A stretch of DNA of 12,453 bases from Dehalococcoidia bacterium (GTDB taxonomy: Bacteria > Chloroflexota > Dehalococcoidia > Lucifugimonadales > JAGWBF01), in contig JAGWBG010000011.1 in assembly GCA_021296015.1 (NCBI GenBank), positions 1-12,453 of the forward strand, written 5' to 3'. The notes beneath the pieces were generated by a model, which made no database searches, had not been told where the DNA came from, and saw only the letters and a program-made list of their open reading frames with translations. Both the position numbers and the translations under genes were made by a program. This document shows, one piece after another, positions 1-6,027 of the stretch. Every line of letters begins with the position of its first letter. The first letter of the stretch is position 1.

Positions 1-434
1 ATGCCGTAGCAGAGGTTGGCATCCATGGAGGAGCCCAGGGGCATCCCGGCCACCAGACGACCTCCGCTGATGCAGTCCAACATTCCGTACTCTTCGGCGA
101 TCCGTATAGGGGGGTTGGTCGTCGGGAGGGTTGCGCCCATCTGGACGATTGCCACGTCCATGTCGCTGGTGGCGCGGGCCAGAGCCGACCCCATCAAATT
201 CGGGCCGGGCATAAAGCCATAGGCGTTCTGGTGGTGCTCGTTGACGCAAATGCCGTCCAACCCGGACATGGCGGCATAGGTGAGCTCGTCCAGGGTCCAG
301 TTGTAATATTGCCCGTCCCTCTCCGGGTCCGCTAGCTCCCACCAGGGCGGGTCTACCCATATAGAATGATAGCGCTGCTCGAAGTCGTCAGGAAGCTCCC
401 GGTGTGGCATCAGGTGAAACATCGAAATCTTCAT
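1..434 (-). CDS. LLM-class flavin-dependent oxidoreductase (luciferase-like), N-terminal part, runs off the window
   Basis: This is the first 144 residues of a bacterial-luciferase-like TIM-barrel monooxygenase, read leftward and cut by the window edge. The ATG at 434-432 is preceded by a GGAGGAG ribosome-binding site about 6 nt upstream, and the protein opens MKISMFHLMPHRELPDD. Family hallmarks are visible: a VNEHHQN motif at about residues 63-69, then MPGPNL, then RIAEEYGMLDCISGGRLVAG near the cut end. In this family the EHH segment lies in the flavin/substrate pocket. The same blocks occur in the complete gene at 938-2134 (NEHHANF, MLDCYSGGRIVSG), so the two are divergently transcribed paralogues. 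A strong promoter lies about 70 nt upstream of the start. The substrate cannot be told from sequence. Such enzymes use FMNH2 supplied by a reductase or coenzyme F420, and the choice is not decidable here. Confidence 0.93.
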   Translation of the reverse strand, partial: MKISMFHLMPHRELPDDFEQRYHSIWVDPPWWELADPERDGQYYNWTLDELTYAAMSGLDGICVNEHHQNAYGFMPGPNLMGSALARATSDMDVAIVQMGATLPTTNPPIRIAEEYGMLDCISGGRLVAGMPLGSSMDANLCYG

Positions 435-512
435 TGTCGCTCTCCTCCGCCCTCTAGCCTGAACCCCAGAAAAGCGCATATATGGGCATAATCAGGCCGG
501 CACTGTAGCTGG

Positions 513-541
513 ATTATACCAGTGGATATTTCCCATTACAA
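513..541 (-). promoter_or_regulatory. Sigma70-type promoter for the leftward oxidoreductase gene
   Basis: Read on the minus strand, a -35 TTGTAA (536-541) and a perfect -10 TATAAT (513-518) are separated by exactly 17 nt. The -10 is preceded by TGG, giving an extended TGnTATAAT. The predicted transcript begins near 505 and leaves a 5' leader of about 70 nt before the ATG at 434. Confidence 0.7.
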
Positions 542-628
542 CACAACAAGAATTTGGAAAGGGTCAGGGTAGGGTCTTTAGGCTCTCGGAAGGACGGCAC
601 CAAGGTTGCCATTCCAAGCACCCCAATC

Positions 629-653
629 GTTATTCCGAGCGTGGCGGGAATCC
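629..653. repeat. Dispersed ATTCC/GGAAT intergenic repeat, degenerate copy
   Basis: The segment reads ATTCCGAGCG, then TGGCG, then GGAATCC. It matches the reverse complement of the copies at 3349-3374 and 9538-9562 with a few substitutions. The ATTCC and GGAAT arms sit in the same relation as in the other copies. It is the most diverged of the four members in the window. Confidence 0.5.
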
Positions 654-837
654 ACAATCCCTCGGTATCAAAACGGCGCGAATAACAAGGGCTTTTAGGC
701 CCCTCGCTCCACTCCGGGTGGCAGCAAAAGCTGCCTGCGCCCCGTCAGCCAGAGTCACAACCGAAAGGCCCTGGTCTGAACGGTCACGCCAATCCAAACT
801 AATTTGAAACTGAATCAATGCCGACTCGTCAGTGGCA

Positions 838-866
838 TTGACAGCATCGGCGAGTATCGTTACACT
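838..866 (+). promoter_or_regulatory. Sigma70-type promoter for the 938-2134 oxidoreductase operon
   Basis: A perfect -35 TTGACA (838-843) and a -10 TACACT (861-866) are separated by exactly 17 nt. Transcription is predicted to start near 873, giving a leader of about 65 nt to the ATG at 938. It likely drives the downstream genes at 2250 and 2993 as well, unless the hairpin at 2187-2223 stops or attenuates read-through. Confidence 0.75.
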
Positions 867-937
867 TGTTTTCGTCAAGGTTCTCCCGAACCCTACCCTC
901 ATAAGGAAGAACCCGGCGGAATTAGGAGGAGGTATCC

Positions 938-2134
938 ATGACGACCGAGCAGAAGACCAAACACCAGGAGAAATTGGAAATCTACTGGTTCTCGGAGCAG
1001 CCCAACGGCTACGTTACTGAGGACGTCATCGCGCCCTACCCTTCCGGGAAGCTGGACTTTCCCAACACCTATTTCGATCCCCAGAAGGCCCACGTACTGT
1101 ACAATCAGTACCACGAGCAATACGCCCTCGCCGATGAGGTGGGTTTCGATGGCATTATGACCAACGAGCACCACGCCAACTTTGGGTGTATGAAACCCTC
1201 GGCGAATCTGGATGCCGCCGTCATCAGCAAGGTCACCAAGAGGACGAAAATAGCTATCCTGGGCAACATTATCGCCGTCAATGACCCGGTGAGGATGGCC
1301 GAAGAGATAGCCATGCTAGACTGCTACTCCGGAGGGAGAATAGTCTCCGGGTTCGTCCGGGGCACGGCGGTGGAGACCCTTCTCGCCGGCATAGACCCCA
1401 CCGAGAACCGGGAACGCTTCGAGGAAGCCCACGACCTTATCATCAAGTGCTGGACGGAACCCGGCCCCTTCAGATTTGAAGGGAAGTATTACCAGTACAG
1501 AGTGGTCAACCCCTGGGTAGTGCCCATCCAGAAGCCCCGGCCGGACATCTGGTTCCCCGGCTCCGGCAGCCCCGAGAGCGTGGTGTGGGCAGCCACCCAC
1601 GGCCACGCCTACATGAACCTGGGAGCGCTGCTGGACACCACCTACTGGTTGAGGCAGATTTACATAGATACGGCCCGTGAGACCGGGTTCGACCCGGGGC
1701 CGGAGCACTTCGGCTACCTCCTGAAGGCGCTGGTGGCTGATACCGACGAGAACGCCGAGGAGCTTGGACGCAATTACATGTGGAACACCCAACACCGCTT
1801 CAGGGGACCCAGAGAACACAATGACCCCCCCGGATACCAGTCCCGGGAGGCAATCAAGGTGAAGGCGGCAAGGCCCAACCAGGTCTCCGGGATTTCCGGA
1901 GGAAAAGAGTTGACCTACGACCGTCTCAGGGCGCTTAACCACATCATAGTGGGGAACCCCGATACCGTCACCAGAAAGCTGACGGAAATCGTGGAGGGCC
2001 TCAACCCGGGTTATGTGCATATCTACGGCAATGAGGGGCCAATGTCCCACGAGGACTCGATGCGCTCCATCGAGTTGCTGGGCAAAGAGGTGATACCGGC
2101 CTTGCACGAGATTAAGCTGCAACCCTACGAGTAG
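938..2134 (+). CDS. LLM-class flavin-dependent oxidoreductase (luciferase-like monooxygenase), complete
   Basis: A 398-residue single-domain TIM-barrel flavin monooxygenase of the bacterial-luciferase superfamily. The ATG at 938 follows GGAGGAGG with about 5 nt spacing. Visible family blocks are NEHHANF (residues 76-82), DPVRMAEEIAMLDCYSGGR (116-134), the glycine-rich FPGSGSPESVVWAA (206-219) and, near the C-terminus, a GNPDTVTRKLTE segment typical of the superfamily's last helix pair. Length agrees with the long LLM subclass. The first 15 residues (charged, KTKHQEK) precede the first beta-strand. No signal peptide or membrane segment is seen, so it should be cytosolic. It is a divergent paralogue of the gene at 1-434 and the first gene of a run with two dimeric alpha/beta-barrel proteins. 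The likely role is FMNH2- or F420H2-dependent oxygenation or oxidation of an organic substrate. The substrate is unknown. Confidence 0.95.
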   Translation: MTTEQKTKHQEKLEIYWFSEQPNGYVTEDVIAPYPSGKLDFPNTYFDPQKAHVLYNQYHEQYALADEVGFDGIMTNEHHANFGCMKPSANLDAAVISKVTKRTKIAILGNIIAVNDPVRMAEEIAMLDCYSGGRIVSGFVRGTAVETLLAGIDPTENRERFEEAHDLIIKCWTEPGPFRFEGKYYQYRVVNPWVVPIQKPRPDIWFPGSGSPESVVWAATHGHAYMNLGALLDTTYWLRQIYIDTARETGFDPGPEHFGYLLKALVADTDENAEELGRNYMWNTQHRFRGPREHNDPPGYQSREAIKVKAARPNQVSGISGGKELTYDRLRALNHIIVGNPDTVTRKLTEIVEGLNPGYVHIYGNEGPMSHEDSMRSIELLGKEVIPALHEIKLQPYE

Positions 2135-2186
2135 GCCGGGTTCCTCCAAAGGCCGCAGCGCAGAACAGGATTCCAGTCAGACGATG

Positions 2187-2223
2187 GCCCCACTCCGAAG
2201 GATATATCCCCTCGGAGTGGGGC
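2187..2223. promoter_or_regulatory. Long perfect stem-loop between the oxidoreductase and tandem-barrel genes
   Basis: GCCCCACTCCGA (2187-2198) is perfectly complementary to TCGGAGTGGGGC (2212-2223), a 12-bp GC-rich stem. The 13-nt loop contains a further palindrome GGATATATCC. No T-run follows on either strand, so it is not a textbook intrinsic terminator. It could be an attenuator, an mRNA-stability or processing element, or a protein-binding site. It lies between stop 2134 and the downstream start at 2250. Confidence 0.6.
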
Positions 2224-2249
2224 AAATACTTTCTGAAAGGATGAGGGAG

Positions 2250-2930
2250 ATGGAAGGAAGGTTCTCCAGGAGCTTGCTTTATGTGCTCACCAACTGCAAA
2301 GACCCGTCCCAGGATGCCCAGTTCAACGAGTGGTACAATCACACCCACCTGCCCGACGTGGTCAACTCCGGCCTGTTACAGAACCCCATACGCTTTGTCA
2401 AAGCCACCGACTCTCCTGATGACCAGCAGCCCCGTTACCTGGCGACCTACGAGAGCGACAGCGATGACCCGGCCAGGCTAATGGACGAGGTTACGAAGAT
2501 GGCCGTCCGGCTGGATGAGCTGGGCCGGGTGCATCCGGCCATTGACGTTGCATTCGTCGGGATGTTGCGGCGCATCGAGGGCGGCTACTGGTCCCGATCC
2601 TGCAATCACAAGGTCAATGGGGTGATGGCAGTGTTCACCAACTGCTCAGACCCTTCCCGGGATGAAGAGTTCAACCACTGGTTTAACGACAATCACGAGT
2701 CCGACATCCTGAGCACCGGCGGTTTCAACGCAGACTACCGCTACGAGGACATCAACCCCCAGCCGGACCGGGGAAAGTATCTGGCTTTATACGAGTCGGG
2801 AATAGACCCCCTGAAGGCGGAGGAGATGATGGATGCCCACAGGGAGTGGTTCGTACAGAACAACCGGCGCACGGACCTCTCCCGTCCTGTGAGCCGTACA
2901 GTATACCGTCGCATCCGTCCTCCGGTCTAG
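2250..2930 (+). CDS. Protein of two tandem dimeric alpha/beta-barrel (EthD/ABM-like) repeats
   Basis: A 226-residue protein built of two copies of one domain, about residues 9-107 and 125-222. Each begins with a hydrophobic beta-strand followed by the same signature: LTNCKDPSQDAQFNEWYN in copy 1 and FTNCSDPSRDEEFNHWFN in copy 2. Each continues through an H-x-x-D segment (HLPDVV, HESDIL) and ends in a KYLALYES-like strand (RYLATYES in copy 1). This strand-helix pattern is that of dimeric alpha+beta barrels (EthD, ABM, stress-responsive A/B barrel). The duplication would give a pseudo-dimer in one chain. I chose ATG 2250, which has AAGGA about 8 nt upstream. ATG 2241 in the same frame is possible. 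An upstream ATG at 2184 falls in the stem-loop and adds residues unlike the family. It is probably co-transcribed with the luciferase-like gene. The function is unknown; it may be an auxiliary oxygenase, isomerase or binding protein. Confidence 0.85.
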   Translation: MEGRFSRSLLYVLTNCKDPSQDAQFNEWYNHTHLPDVVNSGLLQNPIRFVKATDSPDDQQPRYLATYESDSDDPARLMDEVTKMAVRLDELGRVHPAIDVAFVGMLRRIEGGYWSRSCNHKVNGVMAVFTNCSDPSRDEEFNHWFNDNHESDILSTGGFNADYRYEDINPQPDRGKYLALYESGIDPLKAEEMMDAHREWFVQNNRRTDLSRPVSRTVYRRIRPPV

Positions 2931-2992
2931 CAGCCCCGGCAGCGAAGACTGTAAAAGGGTCCCAACTGCAGGCAAGAAGGAGGGTATGACCG

Positions 2993-3349
2993 ATGCCGGT
3001 TAACTCCAGCTATGTGTTCATAGCCAGCATGGACGTGGAGCCAGACAAGGAGGAGGAGTTCAACGACGTTTACGATAGTGAACATATTCCTCTTATAAAA
3101 ACCGTCCCTGGAGTGCTATCCGTAGCCCGGTTCCAGATGGACGAGCTAACACTGATATTGGGTGGGGAGAGGCGGACCATACGGATAGAGAATGAACCCA
3201 AGTACACCGCCATGTATGAGGTGGAAAGCCCGCATGTCCTGACCAGTGATGCCTGGGGCGCGGCTGTGGACAGTGGCAGGTGGCCTGAGAACGTGCGTCC
3301 GTATACCAAAAACAGGCGACACGTTCTGCTCAAGCGTATGAGTCCCTAG
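2993..3349 (+). CDS. Small dimeric alpha/beta-barrel protein (EthD/ABM-like)
   Basis: A 118-residue protein with a first strand SSYVFIASMDV, then DKEEEFNDVYDSEHIPLIKTVPGV (about residues 19-42) and a YTAMYEVESP strand near residue 73. The acidic EEFN-x-x-Y-x-x-EHIP helix and VPGV turn are the usual pattern of EthD-like dimeric alpha/beta-barrel proteins. It matches the EFN-W-N-H pattern of both repeats in the gene upstream. The start at 2993 follows AAGGAGGG with about 9 nt spacing. An ATG at 2986 opens only a five-codon frame. It sits 62 nt behind its neighbour, so an operon with the luciferase-like gene is likely. Its stop codon abuts a dispersed repeat. The substrate is unknown, and a paired role with the oxidoreductase is inference. 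Confidence 0.85.
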   Translation: MPVNSSYVFIASMDVEPDKEEEFNDVYDSEHIPLIKTVPGVLSVARFQMDELTLILGGERRTIRIENEPKYTAMYEVESPHVLTSDAWGAAVDSGRWPENVRPYTKNRRHVLLKRMSP

Positions 3350-3374
3350 ATTCCTAGCTGCGCTCGGAATGACA
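3349..3374. repeat. Dispersed ATTCC/GGAAT intergenic repeat
   Basis: The element begins at the last base of the preceding stop codon. It reads GATTCCTAGCTGC followed by GCTCGGAATGACA and has ATTCC/GGAAT arms that can pair. It differs from the copy at 9538-9562 at one position of the shared 25 nt and is inverted relative to those at 629 and 9472. Confidence 0.75.
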
Positions 3375-3405
3375 GTGACATCATCGTTCGCCGCGGTAAA
3401 GTAGT

Positions 3406-3460
3406 CCCCTACTTCCGGGTGTTTGGAGCAGCATTACCTCCGGAAGCAGTCCTCTAGGGG
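3406..3460. terminator. Composite stem-loop at a convergent gene junction, possible bidirectional terminator
   Basis: CCCCTA (3406-3411) followed directly by CTTCCGG (3412-3418) pairs with CCGGAAG (3440-3446) and, after an 8-nt bulge, TAGGGG (3455-3460). The 13 pairs close a 21-nt loop. The distal arm overlaps the stop codon of the quinone oxidoreductase gene (3454-3456). There is no T-tract, so the call rests on position between convergent genes and on stem strength. Confidence 0.4.
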
Positions 3461-4425
3461 ATGAGAAGGAGTTTGCCGGTGGTATTGCGACTCTCCATCT
3501 GGCGGTGAGCTTCTGCCGCATCGGCCAATGGGAAGGTCCCGCCGATGCGCAGCTTTAGCTCTCCCGAAGCGATCCAGTCGAACACCTCTCCGGCCCGCCG
3601 CAGAAGTTCCTCTCTATCGGCGATGTAGTGAGGCAGGCCCGGTCTGGTCAGGAACACCGACTTCTCAGCCAGCCTTTCTTCTGACACCGCAGTCACGGGC
3701 CCGCTGGCATGACCGTACAGCGCCAGGCACCCCCGGGGGGCCAGGCAGTTGAGGCTTTTATCAAAGGTGGTCCTGCCCACCGAGTCGTAGACTACCTGGA
3801 CGCCCCGCCCATCGGTAGCTTTGTTGACCTCCTCCTCAAAGTCCTCACGCGTATATATGATGGTCCTGTCGGATCCCGCTTCCTGGGCCAGTGCCGCTTT
3901 CTCATCCGTTGAGACGGTGGCGAAGACGTATGCTCCGGCCCGCTTGGCCATCTGGATCAGCAGCAGTCCGGTCCCGCCGGCCCCTGCGTGGACCACGCAC
4001 GAGTCACCGGGCTTTAGCGGATAGGTGCTGTAGGCCAGGTAGTGGGCGGTCATCCCCTGGACCAGTGCGGCGGCGCCCGCTCGCACGTCCAGTCTATCGG
4101 GCAACTTGACCACCTTGTCTGCGGGAACCGCCGACCGCTCCGCATAAGACCCCATTGCACCCCAGTAGCAGGCGACTCTATCGCCCCCTCTCAAGTCCGT
4201 CACGCCGTCACCGACGGCGGATACCACACCCGCCGCCTCAATACCCAGTGTTAGGGGAATGCTCCGAGGCGGATTGACGCCCGACCGGGTGTTTACGTCG
4301 GTGATATTGACGCCGACAGCCTGAATATCAATGACCACCTGGCCGGGCGCCGGACTAGGGTCTGGAAGGTCCTCAAATATCAGAACCTCCGGGCCTCCCA
4401 CTTCATGGATCCGAATGGCCTTCAT
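3454..4425 (-). CDS. NADPH:quinone oxidoreductase-like, zinc-less medium-chain dehydrogenase
   Basis: A 323-residue MDR-superfamily protein. The N-terminal GroES-like domain carries MKAIRIHEVGGPEVL, GQVVIDIQAVGVNITDV (28-44) and LGIEAAGVVSAVGDGV (60-75). The Rossmann domain has the cofactor loop AGAGGTG (147-153) and the C-terminus is the usual TTGKLLLIP. The cysteine cluster of zinc alcohol dehydrogenases is absent, which places it with quinone oxidoreductases and enoyl reductases. These reduce quinones or alpha,beta-unsaturated carbonyls with NADPH. I placed the start at 4425 because the family begins MKAI and GAGG lies about 7 nt upstream. An ATG at 4446 and a TTG at 4461 in the same frame are possible. 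It is the last gene of a likely operon with the ABM protein and the lyase. It is 94 nt behind the ABM stop, with a perfect hairpin in that gap. Confidence 0.92.
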   Translation of the reverse strand: MKAIRIHEVGGPEVLIFEDLPDPSPAPGQVVIDIQAVGVNITDVNTRSGVNPPRSIPLTLGIEAAGVVSAVGDGVTDLRGGDRVACYWGAMGSYAERSAVPADKVVKLPDRLDVRAGAAALVQGMTAHYLAYSTYPLKPGDSCVVHAGAGGTGLLLIQMAKRAGAYVFATVSTDEKAALAQEAGSDRTIIYTREDFEEEVNKATDGRGVQVVYDSVGRTTFDKSLNCLAPRGCLALYGHASGPVTAVSEERLAEKSVFLTRPGLPHYIADREELLRRAGEVFDWIASGELKLRIGGTFPLADAAEAHRQMESRNTTGKLLLIP

Positions 4426-4472
4426 CCTGGCCCCTCTTCTTTTCATATTCCCTTGGGTCAATCGGCGGATTT

Positions 4473-4498
4473 CATGGAGGAGTTATCACTCCTCCATG
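4473..4498. promoter_or_regulatory. Perfect 11-bp hairpin between ABM and quinone oxidoreductase genes
   Basis: CATGGAGGAGT (4473-4483) and ACTCCTCCATG (4488-4498) are perfectly complementary around a TATC loop. On either strand the arm contains GGAGGAG, a Shine-Dalgarno-like sequence, which would be hidden in the fold. No T-run follows on the minus strand, so full termination is doubtful. A partial terminator, or an element setting the ratio of the two gene products, fits its place between two genes of one operon. Confidence 0.6.
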
Positions 4499-4519
4499 TC
4501 ATATACTAGTGGCGAATAC

Positions 4520-4837
4520 TTACTTCCACTCCTCGTCGGGGGGCCAGATGTTGTAGCTGCCTCTGGCCGCCCCTTGTATCCCCTCGTCACGCCAGTCCTT
4601 CACGGTATCCCGCCACTTGATGAAATGAGGCGCTTGGGTATGGGCCTGGAAAGCCGCCTCGTCGGTGTAGACCTCGTAGAGCCATATCCTGTTGGGGTCG
4701 CCGGCATCCTGGATAACGTCAAACCTCAGACATCCTGGCTCGTCGTTTACCGAGCCGCGAGCATCGTCCAGCAGGGCGCTGATAAACTCATCCTTGTGTC
4801 CAGGTTTGATTTGCAGGGGTGCTACTATAACGTACAT
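4520..4837 (-). CDS. Antibiotic biosynthesis monooxygenase (ABM/YgiN-like) domain protein
   Basis: A 105-residue single-domain protein of the ABM family, a dimeric alpha/beta barrel. Typical segments are the first strand MYVIVAPLQIKPGH, the EPGCLRFDV turn and strand (33-41) and IWLYEVYTDEAAFQAHTQAPHF (51-72), close to the family consensus. Relatives include cofactor-free quinol monooxygenases such as YgiN and related oxygenases of polyketide anthrones. An equivalent role on a phenolic or quinol intermediate is possible but unproven here. The ATG at 4837 follows AAGGAGGA with about 5 nt spacing. It lies 99 nt downstream of the isocitrate-lyase-family gene with no convincing promoter between them, so one transcript is likely. 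The pairing with a quinone oxidoreductase agrees with a quinol/quinone step. Confidence 0.93.
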   Translation of the reverse strand: MYVIVAPLQIKPGHKDEFISALLDDARGSVNDEPGCLRFDVIQDAGDPNRIWLYEVYTDEAAFQAHTQAPHFIKWRDTVKDWRDEGIQGAARGSYNIWPPDEEWK

Positions 4838-4936
4838 GTTTCCTCCTTCGGCGGGTCGTAGACCCTCCTATCCAGCCATGTTCCTTCTCCCACGTCGAGG
4901 CCGAGGGTCATTTTCTCAAGGGGATTGATCGGTCGT

Positions 4937-5818
4937 TTACGCGGCGTGCTGCGGTGTAGCGGAGAAGCGGGAGTCCATGGCCAGGAACTCCGACATTCCC
5001 ACGGTATTGAATAGCTCTGCAGGGCTGACCATGTTGTCCAGCAGGTGTTCGGTAGTCCCGCGTTCCTTCAGGTCCCTCATCACGTCGGTAATTACCTTGC
5101 ACACGGTAAACATAGCGCTGCCGGGGAAAATCACAATCTTGAACCCTAGCCGCTCAAGCTCAGCCGCAGGAATGAGGGGGGATTTCCCCTTCTCCACGTA
5201 GTTATAGAGCAAGGGTACATCGAACTCCCGTGTCACCATCTCTATCTCGTCGGGCGTGCGTAGCGCCTCTATAAACAACACGTCTGCGCCGGCTTTCACG
5301 TACTTCTCGCATCGGGACAAAGTATCGTCAATCCCGGTGACCGCCAGAGCATCGGTGCGAACGATAATCACGAAGTCATCGTCGGTGCGGGCCTCCACCG
5401 CCGCACGGATTTTCATCGCCATCTCATCTCCGCTGATGACCTCTTTGTTGTCCAGATGCCCGCAGCGCTTGGGAATATCCTGGTCCTCGATGTGAAGGGC
5501 TGCTACCCCGGCCCTTTCGTACTGGCGCACGGTGCGGTGGATATTGAGGGTCCCGCCGTAGCCCGTGTCGGCGTCGGCGATAATCGGCACGTCTATCGTG
5601 GCGGCGATGTTGGCCGCATTGGTGACCATCTCCGTCATGGTGGCCATACCGAGGTCGGGCAGTCCGACCTGAGTCACGGAAGTGCCGCTCCCGGTCATGT
5701 AGACCGCCGGGAATCCCACTCCCTCGATAATCTTGGCCGTCAGACAATCGTAGGCCCCGGGTGCGACGATAATCCCCGGTTCCTGGAGAAGCTGCCGTAG
5801 CTTTGTGGTCGGTCTCAT
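4937..5818 (-). CDS. Isocitrate lyase / PEP mutase superfamily carbon-carbon lyase
   Basis: A 293-residue protein, the length normal for methylisocitrate lyase, dimethylmalate lyase and oxaloacetate hydrolase relatives. Visible motifs are APGAYDCLTAKI (19-30), VYMTGSGTS (39-47), the Mg-binding ADADTGYG (81-88), LHIEDQDIPKRCGH (108-121) and VRTDA (153-157). KRCGH is the catalytic loop with its cysteine (119) that marks C-C lyases and differs from phosphoenolpyruvate mutase. The enzyme should split a 2-hydroxy-dicarboxylate by retro-aldol chemistry, releasing pyruvate or glyoxylate. Which substrate it uses is not readable. I trimmed the start to ATG 5818, where AAAGGAGG lies about 5 nt upstream. 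The extra upstream codons run through the -10 promoter box. It is the first gene of a likely three-gene operon with the ABM protein and quinone oxidoreductase. Confidence 0.92.
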   Translation of the reverse strand: MRPTTKLRQLLQEPGIIVAPGAYDCLTAKIIEGVGFPAVYMTGSGTSVTQVGLPDLGMATMTEMVTNAANIAATIDVPIIADADTGYGGTLNIHRTVRQYERAGVAALHIEDQDIPKRCGHLDNKEVISGDEMAMKIRAAVEARTDDDFVIIVRTDALAVTGIDDTLSRCEKYVKAGADVLFIEALRTPDEIEMVTREFDVPLLYNYVEKGKSPLIPAAELERLGFKIVIFPGSAMFTVCKVITDVMRDLKERGTTEHLLDNMVSPAELFNTVGMSEFLAMDSRFSATPQHAA

Positions 5819-5875
5819 TGCGCCTCCTTTGGTTAGGAGTGATTCGTATGCCATACCCACTGATATACAACAACG

Positions 5876-5904
5876 AGTGTAGTGGCAACCCACAGGGTCG
5901 TCAA
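5876..5904 (-). promoter_or_regulatory. Promoter of the lyase-ABM-quinone oxidoreductase operon
   Basis: On the minus strand, -35 TTGACG (5899-5904) and -10 TACACT (5876-5881) are separated by exactly 17 nt. The predicted transcript starts near 5869 and has a leader of about 50 nt before ATG 5818. It faces away from the promoter at 5930-5958, with only 25 nt between the two -35 boxes. Confidence 0.7.
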
Positions 5905-5929
5905 GCACCGTGTCAAGACGAGCCTTCGG

Positions 5930-5958
5930 TTGACGCCACTAGCGCTCATTGATATACT
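5930..5958 (+). promoter_or_regulatory. Promoter of the NUDIX-dehydrogenase-ThDP enzyme operon
   Basis: -35 TTGACG (5930-5935) and -10 TATACT (5953-5958) are separated by exactly 17 nt, each hexamer one base from consensus. Start is predicted near 5965, about 63 nt before ATG 6028. The 25-nt gap to the opposing -35 contains further TCAA-type half sites, so one regulator could act on both operons. Confidence 0.75.
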
Positions 5959-6027
5959 CCCACAAATTGGGACAGGCGTGAACATCTCCCCTGGCTGAAC
6001 ACCCGAAACCCGGACGCAGGGGGTGCT

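Larger units (their letters stand above)
435..937. other. 503-nt divergent intergenic region
   Basis: This spacer separates two divergent luciferase-like genes. It holds a leftward promoter (513-541), a rightward promoter (838-866), a degenerate copy of the dispersed ATTCC/GGAAT repeat (629-653) and a small perfect hairpin GGCAGC-AAAA-GCTGCC (720-735). Two short open frames cross it (630-902 minus, 832-1020 plus). Neither has a ribosome-binding site or a recognisable product, and both overlap the rightward promoter. I see no gene here. The middle part, about 655-835, is unexplained. Confidence 0.6.

Noticed and set aside
630..902. A 90-codon open frame on the minus strand in the first divergent spacer
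   Set aside because: It has no ribosome-binding site at its ATG, no recognisable domain, and overlaps both a strong rightward promoter and a dispersed repeat.
832..1020. A 62-codon open frame on the plus strand
   Set aside because: It covers the promoter and the start of the luciferase-like gene in another frame and has no family features.
2184..2249. An upstream ATG (2184) as start of the tandem alpha/beta-barrel gene
   Set aside because: It lies within the arm region of the 12-bp stem-loop, has no Shine-Dalgarno sequence, and adds residues not matching either repeat. Starts at 2250 or 2241 fit better.
4937..5818. Phosphoenolpyruvate mutase and a phosphonate pathway
   Set aside because: The KRCGH loop marks a lyase. 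No phosphonopyruvate decarboxylase-sized gene or other phosphonate gene is nearby, and the ThDP enzyme is the longer ALS type.
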